Assembly (NCBI GenBank): GCA_949076555.1 | Contig: CARUOB010000020.1 | Location: 230-33,270, forward strand | DNA length: 33,041 bases | Reading direction: 5' to 3' | Origin: an uncultured Lachnospiraceae bacterium | GTDB lineage: Bacteria; Bacillota; Clostridia; Lachnospirales; Lachnospiraceae | Shown here: piece after piece, positions 1 to 8,539 of the stretch | Position numbering within the stretch: position 1 is the first letter of the stretch | Layout of the letters: every line of letters starts with the position of its first letter | Position numbers and translations under genes: made by a program | Notes under the pieces: model-generated | What the model was told of the DNA's origin: nothing | Seen by the model: only the letters and a program-made list of their open reading frames with translations | Databases searched by the model: none

Positions 1-1336
1 GGCTTGCCATCACCGCCGGGTCAAGCCCGATTTTCTTTGCCAGCATGGGAAGCGTGGAGCCAACCATCTTCGCCACGATCACCGCCATCAGCAGGGTAAT
101 ACACACCACGAACGCCACCTGCACGCCCACATGATCAAAAATCATCAGTCTCGCGAAATTGCAGACAGACAGCGTAAGACCACACAAAACCGCCGTGCGG
201 ATCTCTTTCCAGATCACCAAGAGCCAGTCGCTAAACTCGATCTCCTCCAGCGAAATACCGCGGATGATGATGGCGGAAGCCTGTCCGCCCGCGTTGCCGC
301 CGGTATCCATCAGCATGGGAATAAAAGCCGTCAGCACCACATAACGGCTCAGTTCATTCTCAAAGGAAGTGATAATGCTCCCTGTAAAAGTAGCCGAAAT
401 CATCAAAAGCAACAGCCAGGGAATCCTCTTTTTGTAGGCGTCAAACACGGTCATTCTCAGATAAGGCTTATCGGACGGCATCACGGCCGCCATCTTCTCG
501 ATATCCTCCGTGGTCTCCTCCTCCAAAATGTCCACCACGTCGTCCATGGTGATAATACCGACCAGCCTGTCCTCATTATCCACCACAGGCATGGCGGTAA
601 ACTCGTATTTTTTGAACTGTCTGGCAACCTCCTCCTGATCCATCAGGGTGTGAAGGGATACCACGTTTCTGTGCATCATTTCGCCGATCACGGCGTCCGG
701 GTCGCTGAGGAGCAGATAGCGCAGCGCCACCGTCCCCACGAGGGTCCGCTTATAATCCAGCACATAACAGATATTGATGGTCTCGCTGTCAAGGCCCACC
801 TTGCGAATCCGGTCAATGGCCTGCGCCACCGTATAGTGTTCCTTCAAATCCACATACTCCACCGTCATAATGCTGCCTGCGGAGTCCTCCGGGTAACGCA
901 TCAAATGGTTGATAGCCTGTCTGGTGTCCGGGCTGGTGTTGGCGATCAGACGCTTGACCACATTGGCGGGCATCTCCTCCATCAGCTCCTTCGCGTCGTC
1001 GGACATCATGTTGTCGATGATGCGCGCCGCATCCTTATCTGAAAGGGAAGTAATGATGGACTGCTGCCTGTCGATCTCCAGATAGGAAAAGACATCCGCC
1101 GCCGTATCTTTTGGCAGAATGCGGAAAATTTTAACGACCTCTTCCTCCTCCATCTCTTCCATATAATCGGCAATATCCGCGTCATTCAGTTCCTCAATGA
1201 TCTTCCTGAGACTGGTGTACTGCCCCTTCCTTAGAAGCTCTCTGATCTCTTCCACACCAAAATTGGCATAGTCGTTTATGATTCTGTCAAACTTTGTCTG
1301 TTCGGCTGTCATTTCCCGATTCTTGTTTTCTCCCAT
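1..1336 (-). CDS. mgtE: MgtE family magnesium transporter (3' end cut by window)
   Basis: Translating the minus strand from ATG at 1334-1336 gives 445 codons that run off the window edge. The family is about 450 residues, so only the last few are missing. It is a homodimeric inner-membrane Mg2+ channel gated by cytosolic Mg2+. An acidic helical N domain with repeated EELNDADIADYMEEM-like helices occupies about residues 25-130. A CBS pair follows at about 135-260 (SIMTVEYVDL, then MPVVDNEDRLVGIITMDDVV). The membrane part starts near 285 and holds the hallmark DTGGNAGGQ, the ion-path motif. AAAGG lies 9 bases before the ATG. No M-box fits in the 50-base gap to the upstream gene, which is on the same strand and may be cotranscribed. 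Confidence 0.95.
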   Translation of the reverse strand, partial: MGENKNREMTAEQTKFDRIINDYANFGVEEIRELLRKGQYTSLRKIIEELNDADIADYMEEMEEEEVVKIFRILPKDTAADVFSYLEIDRQQSIITSLSDKDAARIIDNMMSDDAKELMEEMPANVVKRLIANTSPDTRQAINHLMRYPEDSAGSIMTVEYVDLKEHYTVAQAIDRIRKVGLDSETINICYVLDYKRTLVGTVALRYLLLSDPDAVIGEMMHRNVVSLHTLMDQEEVARQFKKYEFTAMPVVDNEDRLVGIITMDDVVDILEEETTEDIEKMAAVMPSDKPYLRMTVFDAYKKRIPWLLLLMISATFTGSIITSFENELSRYVVLTAFIPMLMDTGGNAGGQASAIIIRGISLEEIEFSDWLLVIWKEIRTAVLCGLTLSVCNFARLMIFDHVGVQVAFVVCITLLMAVIVAKMVGSTLPMLAKKIGLDPAVMAS

Positions 1337-1386
1337 AGCCTGCCGCCTTTCCGCCGGAAAACCACATTCCGGCAGCGGCCGGACTT

Positions 1387-2058
1387 TTATGAGCCAGACC
1401 TGCCTTCGGAAACCGCTCCCGCGCTTTTATATTTATAGTAGAAAGGATCTGAGACACCCACCCGCGCTGCCCCGGCAGTGGCCTCCGTAATGTCCTTTAT
1501 CAGTTTATCCTTCTCCTCAAAGGGCACATGAAATCCGATAGACACCTGTTGCGTATAGACGGATTCCTCTATGGGAATCCCCCTCTGCCCCAAAAGATAC
1601 TGTATCTTACCGATCCCGTTATAATCCGTCTCTACGGTAAGAGTGTACCCGTATCTCATCACCGCCACACGGCTGTCCGCAATCCCGGCCTGCGCTGCCT
1701 GCGTGTAAGCGCGCACAAGCCCGCCGGTACCAAGAAGCGTACCGCCAAAATATCTGGTCACCACCAGCGTCAGCCCGCGGATGCCGGAGCCTGTAAGTAC
1801 CTCCAAAATGGGTCTGCCCGCCGTGCCGGAAGGTTCCCCGTCGTCCGAATACCGCACAGTCTCCCCCTGCTCCCCTATGATATAGGCATAACAGTGGTGT
1901 CTGGCATCCCAATAGCGCTTCTTTTCAGCCTCGATAAAGGCAGCCGCCTCCTCCTCTGTGTGAGTGGCCTGCACATGGGCGATAAAGCGGGATTTCTTTT
2001 CCACGATCTCCCCCTCGCCCCCATATTCAATAATTTTATACGGTGCATACTTATCCAT
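1387..2058 (-). CDS. YigZ/IMPACT (UPF0029) family protein
   Basis: The 223-residue product opens MDKYAPYKI and contains the family core: GEGEIVEKKSRFIAHV near residue 15, then AYIIGEQGETVRYSDDGEPSGTAGRPIL and VVTRYFGGTLLGTGGLVRAY. The C-terminal half matches the DUF1949 layout. The family is related to eukaryotic IMPACT; its bacterial role is unsettled, with links to translation stress. The frame is open upstream to 2121, but a promoter at 2093-2121 excludes the most upstream start. That leaves ATG 2074-2076, whose GGGAG is only 2 bases away, or ATG 2056-2058, which fits homologue length better. I chose the latter; its own ribosome site is weak. Confidence 0.85.
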   Translation of the reverse strand: MDKYAPYKIIEYGGEGEIVEKKSRFIAHVQATHTEEEAAAFIEAEKKRYWDARHHCYAYIIGEQGETVRYSDDGEPSGTAGRPILEVLTGSGIRGLTLVVTRYFGGTLLGTGGLVRAYTQAAQAGIADSRVAVMRYGYTLTVETDYNGIGKIQYLLGQRGIPIEESVYTQQVSIGFHVPFEEKDKLIKDITEATAGAARVGVSDPFYYKYKSAGAVSEGRSGS

Positions 2059-2092
2059 GTAACCATCGTTGCACATTTCTCCCGCCAGTGCA

Positions 2093-2121
2093 AGTATAAA
2101 TGTGCACAGAATCGTAAACAA
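2093..2121 (-). promoter_or_regulatory. Sigma-A promoter for the yigZ-like gene
   Basis: On the minus strand TTGTTT (2116-2121) and TATACT (2093-2098) are separated by exactly 17 bases. Transcription would begin near 2085, giving a leader of about 25-30 bases. The promoter lies back to back with the promoter of the penicillin-binding protein gene. Confidence 0.65.
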
Positions 2122-2143
2122 TTCTTAATAAAGCATAAAAACC

Positions 2144-2172
2144 TTTATTTACCAGAGGAATTTTGCTATAAT
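2144..2172 (+). promoter_or_regulatory. Probable promoter for the class A PBP gene
   Basis: A perfect TATAAT at 2167-2172 is preceded, 17 bases upstream, by a weak -35 (TTTATT, 2144-2149). It is the only good -10 ahead of the gene on this strand. Confidence 0.5.
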
Positions 2173-2264
2173 CGTCACAGGTCAGCCATATTATGACCTG
2201 TTCTGAAACGTTTGACTATATGGGCATTTACGACTATGAAAACAAGTCGGGGAGGCAGTATCCT

Positions 2265-4985
2265 ATGAACTACGGCAAAAAAGGCGTCCGCAAAAAACAG
2301 CAGGCGCTTCATTCTACAGGCAAAAAATGGAGCAGAAAGATAGCTTTTATCTTTGTGCAGGTATTTCTGATCGCCATGATCGGCGCATGCATCGTCGGCG
2401 CAAGCGCAGGCATCGGCGCTTTTAAGGGGATTCTGGCAACGGCGCCGGACATCAGCAACATCGACGTGACGCCCTCCGGTTTTTCCACCTTTGTGTACAA
2501 TATAGAGGGAACCCAGATCAAGAAACTGGTCTCCACCGACGCCAACCGAATCCCGGTTTCCATCGACATGGTTCCGCAGTATTTAAAGGACGCTTTTGTA
2601 GCCATCGAGGACGCCCGTTTTTATGACCACAACGGCATTGATATCAAGGGCATCATCCGCGCGGGCGTAATCGGCATCCAGAACCGGCATTTTTCCGAGG
2701 GTGCCAGCACCATCACCCAGCAGCTCCTAAAAAATAACGTCTTTACGGACTGGACGAGCGAGGATTCCTGGGCTGATAAATTCAAAAGAAAATTTCAGGA
2801 ACAATATCTGGCTCTGGAGCTGGAAAAAGTTATGGACAAGGAGTCCATCCTGATCAATTACATGAACACCATCAACCTTGGCTCCAATACGCTCGGCGTG
2901 GAGGCCGCGTCCAGACGGTATTTTGGCAAACATGTCAACGAACTCAACCTGTCCGAGTGCGCCGTGATCGCAGGCATCACCCAGAACCCGTCCCGCTTTA
3001 ACCCCATCACCCACCCGGATAAGAATGCGGAGCGCCGGGAAAAGGTACTGAAAGATATGCTGGATCAGGGCTATATCACTGAGGAAGAGCGTGCGGAAGC
3101 GCTTGCCGATGACGTATACTCCCGCATTCAGGTGGCAGATGCCAAAAATGAAGACAACGCTGTCAGTACATATTTTGTGGATGCGCTGACGGACGATGTC
3201 ATGGAAGACCTGATCGCTGCCGGTTACAATGAGACGCAGGCCTACACCCTGCTCTACAGCGGCGGCCTGAAAATATATTCCACCCAGGACCCGAAAATAC
3301 AGGCGATCTGTGACAGCGCCTTTGCGGACGAGAGCAATTTCCCCGCAAATACCAAATGGTATCTGAATTATGAGCTGACCATCGACCGCGCAAACGGCGA
3401 CCGGGAAAATGTCAGCACGGAAATGTTCCGCAGTTATTGGAAGGAAAACCGTTCCTCCAGCTACAATCTGATTTATGCCTCGCAGGAAGAGGCCTATCAG
3501 GATATTGAAGCCTACAAGGCCGACGTGATGCGTTCCGGCGATGAAGTGTTAGGCGAAAACATCAATCTGACCCCTCAGCCGCAGGTGTCCCTCGTGGTGG
3601 AAGATCAGAGCACAGGCTGCATTGTTGCCATGGTTGGCGGCAGGGGCGCCAAAACCGCCAGCCGTACCTTAAACCGTGCCACGGACACCACCAGACAGCC
3701 CGGCTCCACCTTTAAGATCGTGTCCACCTACGCACCCGCCCTCGACAGCGCGGGGCTAACCCTTGCCACCGTTATGAACGACGCGCCTTTCAACTATGCA
3801 AACGGCCGTCCTGTTGCCAACTGGTACGGTGAGCAGTACCGCGGGCTTTCCTCCCTGCGTGACGGTATCCGCGACTCCATGAATATCGTGACCGTGAAGA
3901 CACTGACGCAGATCACGCCCCAGCTCGGATTTGACTATCTGAAAAATTTTGGCTTCACCACCATCGTGGAACGTGAAGAAATTAACAACGAAATTTTCTC
4001 GGATATCCAGCAGACTACCGCTCTGGGCGGTCTCACCCACGGCGTGACAAATGAGGAGCTAAACGCCGCCTACGCCTGCATCGCAAACGGCGGCACCTAC
4101 ATCAAACCAAAACTTTACACGAAGGTTTTAGACCACGACGGCAACATCATATTGGACAATACCATGCCAAACTCCAAGCAGGTCATCAAGGAGACCACGG
4201 CCTTTCTCCTGACAGATGCCATGGTTGACGTGGTCACAAGCGGCACCGGCGGATCGGTCAACTTCGGCAACATGGCAATCGCCGGAAAGACCGGCACCAC
4301 ATCCGATTACAACGACGTGTGGTTTTCGGGGTACACCCCTTACTACACCGCCACCACATGGGCTGGCTTCGACAACAACGTGAAGCTGTCCGGCGACGAA
4401 AAGAATCTGGCGAAAAAACTCTGGCGCGCCGTGATGTCACAGATCCACGAGGAACTGCCCAGCAAGTCCTTCAGCGTTCCTTCCGGCATCGTGACGGCCA
4501 CGGTCTGCGCACGCTCCGGAAAACTGCCCATCGCGGGACTTTGCGACGGCACCCTTCGCACGGAATATTTTGCGGAGAACACCATTCCCTCCGAGACCTG
4601 CGACGTGCACTACGCGGGACAGATCTGCCAGTACAGTACGCTTCCGGCCAGAGAGTTCTGTCCCTTCAAAGTGGAGGGCGTAGTTGAGCTGACGCCGATC
4701 GAAAACGCTGCCCTGCAGAGCGGTTCTCCCGCGGCCACTACCGAGGTGGTGAACGAGGACGGCTCTGTCAGTCAGGTGCCCGTACCCGCACCGCAGAGCA
4801 ATATGTGTCCGCACGACGATGCCTTTTTCGCAACACCGGGCTTCGAGGGCACCATAGAGGCACAGCGTGCCGAGATAGACCGGAGAAACGCGGAGGCCGC
4901 GGCAGCCGCCGCACAGGCCGCAGCAGAAGCGGCAGCGGCGCAGCAGCAGGCGCAGCCACAACCCGAACAGCCGCCCGCACAGTAA
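2265..4985 (+). CDS. Class A penicillin-binding protein (PBP1A type)
   Basis: The 906-residue bifunctional peptidoglycan synthase has a short basic cytoplasmic tail and one membrane anchor at about residues 25-53. A GT51 glycosyltransferase domain carries EDARFYDHNGID (about 113) and GASTITQQLLKN (about 146). The transpeptidase domain has the SxxK motif as PGSTFK (about 480), SxN as SMN (about 538) and KTG as KTGTT (about 674). The last 40 residues are a low-complexity Ala/Gln/Pro tail. The open frame begins at 2193, but GGGGAGG sits 9 bases before ATG 2265, so the start MNYGKKGVRKK is preferred. It polymerizes and cross-links glycan strands outside the membrane. Neighbours on both sides face away or converge, so it is likely monocistronic. 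Confidence 0.95.
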   Translation: MNYGKKGVRKKQQALHSTGKKWSRKIAFIFVQVFLIAMIGACIVGASAGIGAFKGILATAPDISNIDVTPSGFSTFVYNIEGTQIKKLVSTDANRIPVSIDMVPQYLKDAFVAIEDARFYDHNGIDIKGIIRAGVIGIQNRHFSEGASTITQQLLKNNVFTDWTSEDSWADKFKRKFQEQYLALELEKVMDKESILINYMNTINLGSNTLGVEAASRRYFGKHVNELNLSECAVIAGITQNPSRFNPITHPDKNAERREKVLKDMLDQGYITEEERAEALADDVYSRIQVADAKNEDNAVSTYFVDALTDDVMEDLIAAGYNETQAYTLLYSGGLKIYSTQDPKIQAICDSAFADESNFPANTKWYLNYELTIDRANGDRENVSTEMFRSYWKENRSSSYNLIYASQEEAYQDIEAYKADVMRSGDEVLGENINLTPQPQVSLVVEDQSTGCIVAMVGGRGAKTASRTLNRATDTTRQPGSTFKIVSTYAPALDSAGLTLATVMNDAPFNYANGRPVANWYGEQYRGLSSLRDGIRDSMNIVTVKTLTQITPQLGFDYLKNFGFTTIVEREEINNEIFSDIQQTTALGGLTHGVTNEELNAAYACIANGGTYIKPKLYTKVLDHDGNIILDNTMPNSKQVIKETTAFLLTDAMVDVVTSGTGGSVNFGNMAIAGKTGTTSDYNDVWFSGYTPYYTATTWAGFDNNVKLSGDEKNLAKKLWRAVMSQIHEELPSKSFSVPSGIVTATVCARSGKLPIAGLCDGTLRTEYFAENTIPSETCDVHYAGQICQYSTLPAREFCPFKVEGVVELTPIENAALQSGSPAATTEVVNEDGSVSQVPVPAPQSNMCPHDDAFFATPGFEGTIEAQRAEIDRRNAEAAAAAAQAAAEAAAAQQQAQPQPEQPPAQ

Positions 4986-4994
4986 AAGAGAGAA

Positions 4995-5027
4995 GGCCGG
5001 AAACCCGCACAATACGAGTTTCCGGCC
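4995..5027. terminator. Bidirectional terminator between converging genes
   Basis: GGCCGGAAAC (4995-5004) pairs perfectly with GTTTCCGGCC (5018-5027) around a 13-base loop. A short T run follows on plus, and a pyrimidine-rich T tract follows on minus. It can end both the PBP transcript and the one from the small gene at 5076-5354. Confidence 0.8.
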
Positions 5028-5075
5028 TTTCGGTCATATCTTATCTTTGATATACGGACACTTTGCATGGACGAA

Positions 5076-5354
5076 TCAGATGCCTTTTACCCGCCGGATC
5101 TTCTCCTCCAAATCCTCAATGCCCGTCTTGGCATTGCTGATAGCCCGGCAGAACGCCTCATATTCCGTCCCCGGCTCTAATCCTTCTCTCTCATAGTATA
5201 ATCTGCCGATCTCAATATAATTCTTTCTGATCACTTCCTCACAGGTGCCAATCTGCCCTCTCAGATTCGCGATCTCCGCTAGATCCTTCGCCTTTCCCGA
5301 TACTTCTTTTCCCTTTGAGGTAATGGTGTCACCGATCTTTTCAAAAAAATCCAT
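5076..5354 (-). CDS. Small helical protein of unknown function
   Basis: The product is 92 residues, opening MDFFEKIGDTITSKGKEVSG. It is charged and predicted mostly helical, with coiled-coil character (DLEEKIRRVKGI at the end), and has no membrane segment or signal peptide. It resembles short soluble proteins often seen in Lachnospiraceae, some of which carry a C-terminal zinc ribbon. This one has a single Cys pair far apart (residues about 37 and 69), so no ribbon. AGGAG lies 6 bases before ATG 5352-5354; the alternative ATG two codons upstream is too close to it. A promoter at 5403-5431 and a terminator at 4995-5027 make it a single-gene unit. Confidence 0.75.
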   Translation of the reverse strand: MDFFEKIGDTITSKGKEVSGKAKDLAEIANLRGQIGTCEEVIRKNYIEIGRLYYEREGLEPGTEYEAFCRAISNAKTGIEDLEEKIRRVKGI

Positions 5355-5402
5355 TCGCATTCTCCTTCAATATTTCCCTGATAACGGTTCTTACGTATAT
5401 TA

Positions 5403-5431
5403 AACATACCGCATCCGCCGCCATTCGTCAA
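5403..5431 (-). promoter_or_regulatory. Sigma-A promoter for the small helical protein gene
   Basis: On minus, TTGACG (5426-5431), a 17-base spacer and TATGTT (5403-5408). It lies directly downstream of the SGNH hydrolase stop codon, so the small gene need not depend on readthrough. Confidence 0.65.
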
Positions 5432-5451
5432 CCCAAAAGCCATGTGGCAGC

Positions 5452-7131
5452 TCACTCCTCCTCGTAATACCGCACAAGCTCCGCCGCCATATGCTCGGCC
5501 AGAATCCGGTATCCCGCCCGATTCGCATGCACGCCGTCCGGCATATAATCCGCCACAATGTCAGCGTCGTGGGAATCCAGTATATTGGAATTGTACAAGT
5601 CTATCACCGGAAAATCATGGACTGCCGACAGCGTCAAAATCACGTCCGCCATGTACTTTTGTGGCAGCAGGTATGTCCGCTCCCGCATCAGATAGTCCTG
5701 CAGGATATTCGGCAGCGGCGTCGCAAAAAAGATATCCGCATCGGGATATTTCTCCTTAAGTCCCCGCATCAGTTCATCCAGATCCCCGCAGAATGTCCGG
5801 GGTTTTCGCTGTGTAAGACTGCCAAACTCCTTCTCGGACAGACAGAACCCGTCGTTGGTGCCGCCCATAACAATAATGATATCCGTATCTTCCGGAATCT
5901 GCGCATACCGCTCCACAAAGGCATCCGACCAGTAACGCCCGATGGAAGAACCGCCGATGCCCAGATTATATACTTCCTCCGCCCCCAGAATCTCCTTCAG
6001 CACAGAAGGATATGCATAGGCCAGATAGCCTTCTTCCTTTTCCAGATTGGCCGCCGCCGTAATGCTGTCCCCCAGACAGGCGATTTTCTTTCCCGAAAAA
6101 TCCACGCACCTCTCCTCCAGACACGCCTGATCCTCCCAGTTCACCATGCGCGTCTCCTCCGTAGAACTTCGTATCTGTCTGCGCTCGGCCAGCGTAACAT
6201 CGGGATACACCATCTCTATTTTCGGCAAAAGCTCCAGCATATTGCCGGATACTGTTCCCCTTTCCGATATGCCGGTATTTTCAGAGACAGTCCCATTGCC
6301 CGATATGCCAGACATGTTCCCCGACACCGTATCGGTATCGTTGCCCGATATGCCAAGCCCATTGCCTGATATCATGTCGTTGCCGGATACACTAAGACCA
6401 TTACCCGACACCACGTCGTTGCCGGATACAGCAAGACCATTACCCGACACCACATCGTTGCCGGATACAACAAGACCATTACCCGACACCACGTCGTTGC
6501 CGGATACAACAAGACCATTGCCCGATACCATATCGTTGCCAGATACAACAACCGTATTGCCCGACACACTAAACGCATTCCCCGAGATACTGCTCGCATT
6601 CCCTAACACCGTCTCGCCGACGGACGCCCTATCAACCAGCGCATTATCTGACCAACTTCCGTCTCCCCAAAAGTTCTGTCCACCCGCCGCCGGATCATCC
6701 GTCTTCTTCGATACATCCAGCGTATTCTCCGATATAGTCCCCTCTCCCGGGACATCCGTCTCACCCTCAGAGGCAAAGCCATTCTGCTGCTCCGCTGTCT
6801 CCTGATTTCCGGACATACCGTCTGTGCCAAAATCTGTCATCGCAGAAACCGGAATCACCGCCTCGTCATCCATCCAAATCTCTTCCAGAAATTGCCCCAG
6901 CTTTTCCCGGTTTCCGGATAACTCCTCGATCTCCCGCCGCATCTCCTGCACCCGGTCGTGAGCTTCCCTGTTTCTAGATAGCACTTCCTCCTGCTGCTTT
7001 AATTCCGCTTCTAACTCTCTATTTTCAACATATGTATCATAAAGCCGCATTCCCACTGCCGCCAACAGCACCGCCAACAGTGAAAGGATCACGACTGCAA
7101 GTATTTCATTTACTCTCTTCATTATTTCCAT
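5452..7131 (-). CDS. Membrane-anchored SGNH/GDSL hydrolase with SGN tandem repeats
   Basis: The 559-residue protein begins with a signal anchor (AVVILSLLAVLLAAVGMRL, about residues 12-30). A coiled coil of about 45 residues rich in Glu, Lys and Arg follows, then a long Ser/Gly/Asn-rich region. Six 13-residue repeats of the type SGNDVVSGNGLVV occupy about 187-264, with more scattered SGN triplets on both sides. The C-terminal domain from about 348 is an SGNH hydrolase: CLGDSITAA (block I), NLGIGGSSIG (block II), GGTNDG (block III, about 422) and DGVHANRAGY with the catalytic Asp and His (about 533). The family includes lipases, acetyl-xylan and peptidoglycan esterases; the substrate here is not readable. 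The domain should face outside the cell. ATG 7120-7122 is an alternative start; neither start has a clear ribosome site. Confidence 0.85.
   Translation of the reverse strand: MEIMKRVNEILAVVILSLLAVLLAAVGMRLYDTYVENRELEAELKQQEEVLSRNREAHDRVQEMRREIEELSGNREKLGQFLEEIWMDDEAVIPVSAMTDFGTDGMSGNQETAEQQNGFASEGETDVPGEGTISENTLDVSKKTDDPAAGGQNFWGDGSWSDNALVDRASVGETVLGNASSISGNAFSVSGNTVVVSGNDMVSGNGLVVSGNDVVSGNGLVVSGNDVVSGNGLAVSGNDVVSGNGLSVSGNDMISGNGLGISGNDTDTVSGNMSGISGNGTVSENTGISERGTVSGNMLELLPKIEMVYPDVTLAERRQIRSSTEETRMVNWEDQACLEERCVDFSGKKIACLGDSITAAANLEKEEGYLAYAYPSVLKEILGAEEVYNLGIGGSSIGRYWSDAFVERYAQIPEDTDIIIVMGGTNDGFCLSEKEFGSLTQRKPRTFCGDLDELMRGLKEKYPDADIFFATPLPNILQDYLMRERTYLLPQKYMADVILTLSAVHDFPVIDLYNSNILDSHDADIVADYMPDGVHANRAGYRILAEHMAAELVRYYEEE
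6340..6573. repeat. Six tandem 39-bp units inside the SGNH hydrolase gene
   Basis: Units begin at 6340, 6379, 6418, 6457, 6496 and 6535 with exact 39-bp spacing. Each encodes two SGN triplets (6+7 residues). Internal units are near identical at DNA level, which suggests recent expansion by slippage or unequal exchange. Confidence 0.9.
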
Positions 7132-7141
7132 CCATACTGAC

Positions 7142-7315
7142 GGAGAATGCTATTTTCACGCTAACCCCCATGTTACTGCTTTGCAGCAACACAAATCATT
7201 GCGGAGAATGCCGCTTTTCAGGCATTCTCCTGCGTGAAAATGATTTGCGAAGCAAATCTAGTGCTTCTTGGCGTCCCGTCCTATGGCGGGACGTCTTTAG
7301 AAGCACCTTTCACGC
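7142..7315. repeat. Multi-hairpin intergenic repeat R2
   Basis: The spacer between rlmB and the SGNH gene is almost wholly inverted repeats. GGAGAATGCC (7203-7212) pairs with GGCATTCTCC (7221-7230). GCGTGAAA (7232-7239) pairs with TTTCACGC (7308-7315), enclosing GATTTGC/GCAAATC (7242-7258) and GTGCTTCT/AGAAGCAC (7261-7306). The latter contains CGTCCCG/CGGGACG. The outer stem overlaps the rlmB stop codon. A truncated copy of the same motif, GGAGAATGC then TTTTCACGCTAAC, lies at 7142-7165. Confidence 0.75.
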
Positions 7316-8050
7316 TAGTCTCTGCCTGACAATCTCATAAGCCAAAATCCCCGCCGCCACGGAGGCGTTGAGGGAATCGATATCCCCCCGCATGGGAATC
7401 TGTGCGGTCATGTCACATTTTTCCCTGACAAGGCGGCTCACGCCGTTTCCCTCCGCACCGATCACAAGTCCGATGGGTCCCTTTAAATTTAATTCATACA
7501 TGGACATACCACCCATATCCGCGCAGACAAACCACAGCCCGTCCTTTTTCAGTTCTTCAATGGTCTGCCCCAGATTTGTCACCTTAGCCACAGGCGTATA
7601 ATTCAGCGCGCCAGCGGATGCCTTCGCCACCGTGGCCGTCAGACCCACCGCCCTGTTTTTCGGGATAATGACGCCATGCGCACCCGCCTGATTCGCCGTG
7701 CGGATAATCGCCCCCAGATTGTGCGGGTCCTCAATACCGTCCAAAAGCAAAACAAAGGGTGCCTCCCCCTTGTCTTTCGCCTTTTGCAGTATATCAGAAA
7801 CTTCCGCGTATCCGTAAGCCGCCGCTGCCGCAATCACGCCCTGATGTCTGCCCGTCTCAGACATCTGGTCAAGCCGGTCCTTCGTCACATACTTGATCGG
7901 CGTTCCCTGCTTGGACGCCTCCCGTTTGATGGTCATAACCGGTCCGTCCTTACAGCCGTCAAGCACATAAAGCCTGTCTATGGTACGCCCCGCCCGGAAT
8001 GCCTCGAGCACAGCGTTTCTTCCTTCTATCATTCCTGTATTTTCTTCCAA
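7310..8050 (-). CDS. rlmB: 23S rRNA 2'-O-methyltransferase, TrmH/RlmB family (TTG start)
   Basis: A 246-residue SPOUT methyltransferase that uses S-adenosylmethionine, probably for Gm2251 of 23S rRNA. The N-terminal substrate-binding domain opens with MIEGRNAVLEAFRAG. The trefoil-knot motifs follow: DGIEDPHNLGAIIRTANQAG (1), GLVIGAEGNGVSRL (2) and IPMRGDIDSLNASVAAGI (3). The best start is TTG at 8048-8050, because AAGGAG sits 7 bases ahead of it; the next ATG (8030-8032) has only CAGGA touching it. The gene closes the cysE-cysS-mrnC-rlmB operon, 36 bases after mrnC, an order known from Bacillus. Confidence 0.92.
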   Translation of the reverse strand: MEENTGMIEGRNAVLEAFRAGRTIDRLYVLDGCKDGPVMTIKREASKQGTPIKYVTKDRLDQMSETGRHQGVIAAAAAYGYAEVSDILQKAKDKGEAPFVLLLDGIEDPHNLGAIIRTANQAGAHGVIIPKNRAVGLTATVAKASAGALNYTPVAKVTNLGQTIEELKKDGLWFVCADMGGMSMYELNLKGPIGLVIGAEGNGVSRLVREKCDMTAQIPMRGDIDSLNASVAAGILAYEIVRQRLA

Positions 8051-8086
8051 AATGATTCTCCTTTTCGGCAAAGTGTCTCTAAAAAT

Positions 8087-8539
8087 TTAGTTATGTGAAC
8101 CAGTCTCCCATTCCGCCAGCTCCACCGCTCTCTTTATCAGCGCAAGCAGCCGCTCCTGCTTTCCGGTCAGATACAGATACCCGCAAAGCGCTTCAAATCC
8201 CGTCGCTTTGCGGTATTCCATGACTGTGGCGTTTTTCGCTGTGGTGTAGGATTTGGCGTTCCTTCCGCGCTTATAGACCGCCTGCTCTTCCTCGGTCAGT
8301 TCCTCCTTAAGCGCTTCGATCATCCGCGCCTGCACCCGCGCATTCACATAGGTGACTGTTTTATGATGCAGCTTGTTGGCAGAAGTATTGCCCCGCTCCA
8401 CCACAACGGTACGGATCACCAGGTCGTAAACCGCATCCCCGATATATGCAAGCGTCAGCGGTGAATAAGTGCGTATGTCAATTTCGCCACAGCCAAAGTC
8501 CCTCTTGATTGCCTCAAGGATCGTTATGCTCTCTTCCAT
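8087..8539 (-). CDS. mrnC: Mini-ribonuclease III
   Basis: A 150-residue protein consisting only of an RNase III catalytic domain, with no dsRNA-binding domain, as usual for MrnC, which matures 23S rRNA ends in Firmicutes. The signature YSPLTLAYIGDAVYDL lies at residues 25-40; D35 and nearby acidic residues bind metal. HHKTVTYVNARVQA and RGRNAKS follow, and the latter is typical of the family. The start overlaps the last 16 bases of cysS, and AGGGAG lies 4 bases before the ATG, so translation is probably coupled to cysS. Confidence 0.93.
   Translation of the reverse strand: MEESITILEAIKRDFGCGEIDIRTYSPLTLAYIGDAVYDLVIRTVVVERGNTSANKLHHKTVTYVNARVQARMIEALKEELTEEEQAVYKRGRNAKSYTTAKNATVMEYRKATGFEALCGYLYLTGKQERLLALIKRAVELAEWETGSHN

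Noticed and set aside
131..1042. Long plus-strand open frame of 303 codons
   Set aside because: It lies antisense to mgtE, whose minus-strand protein has clear family motifs; the plus product is His/Arg-rich shadow sequence.
1337..1386. M-box magnesium riboswitch ahead of mgtE
   Set aside because: Only 50 bases separate mgtE from the upstream gene; an M-box needs far more.
6340..6573. CRISPR-like array from evenly spaced 39-bp repeats
   Set aside because: The repeats are contiguous without unique spacers and stay in frame in a coding gene.
6146..6805. Plus-strand frame rich in LPDT repeats
   Set aside because: It is the antisense reading of the SGN repeat array; it has no ribosome site and mirrors the 39-bp units.
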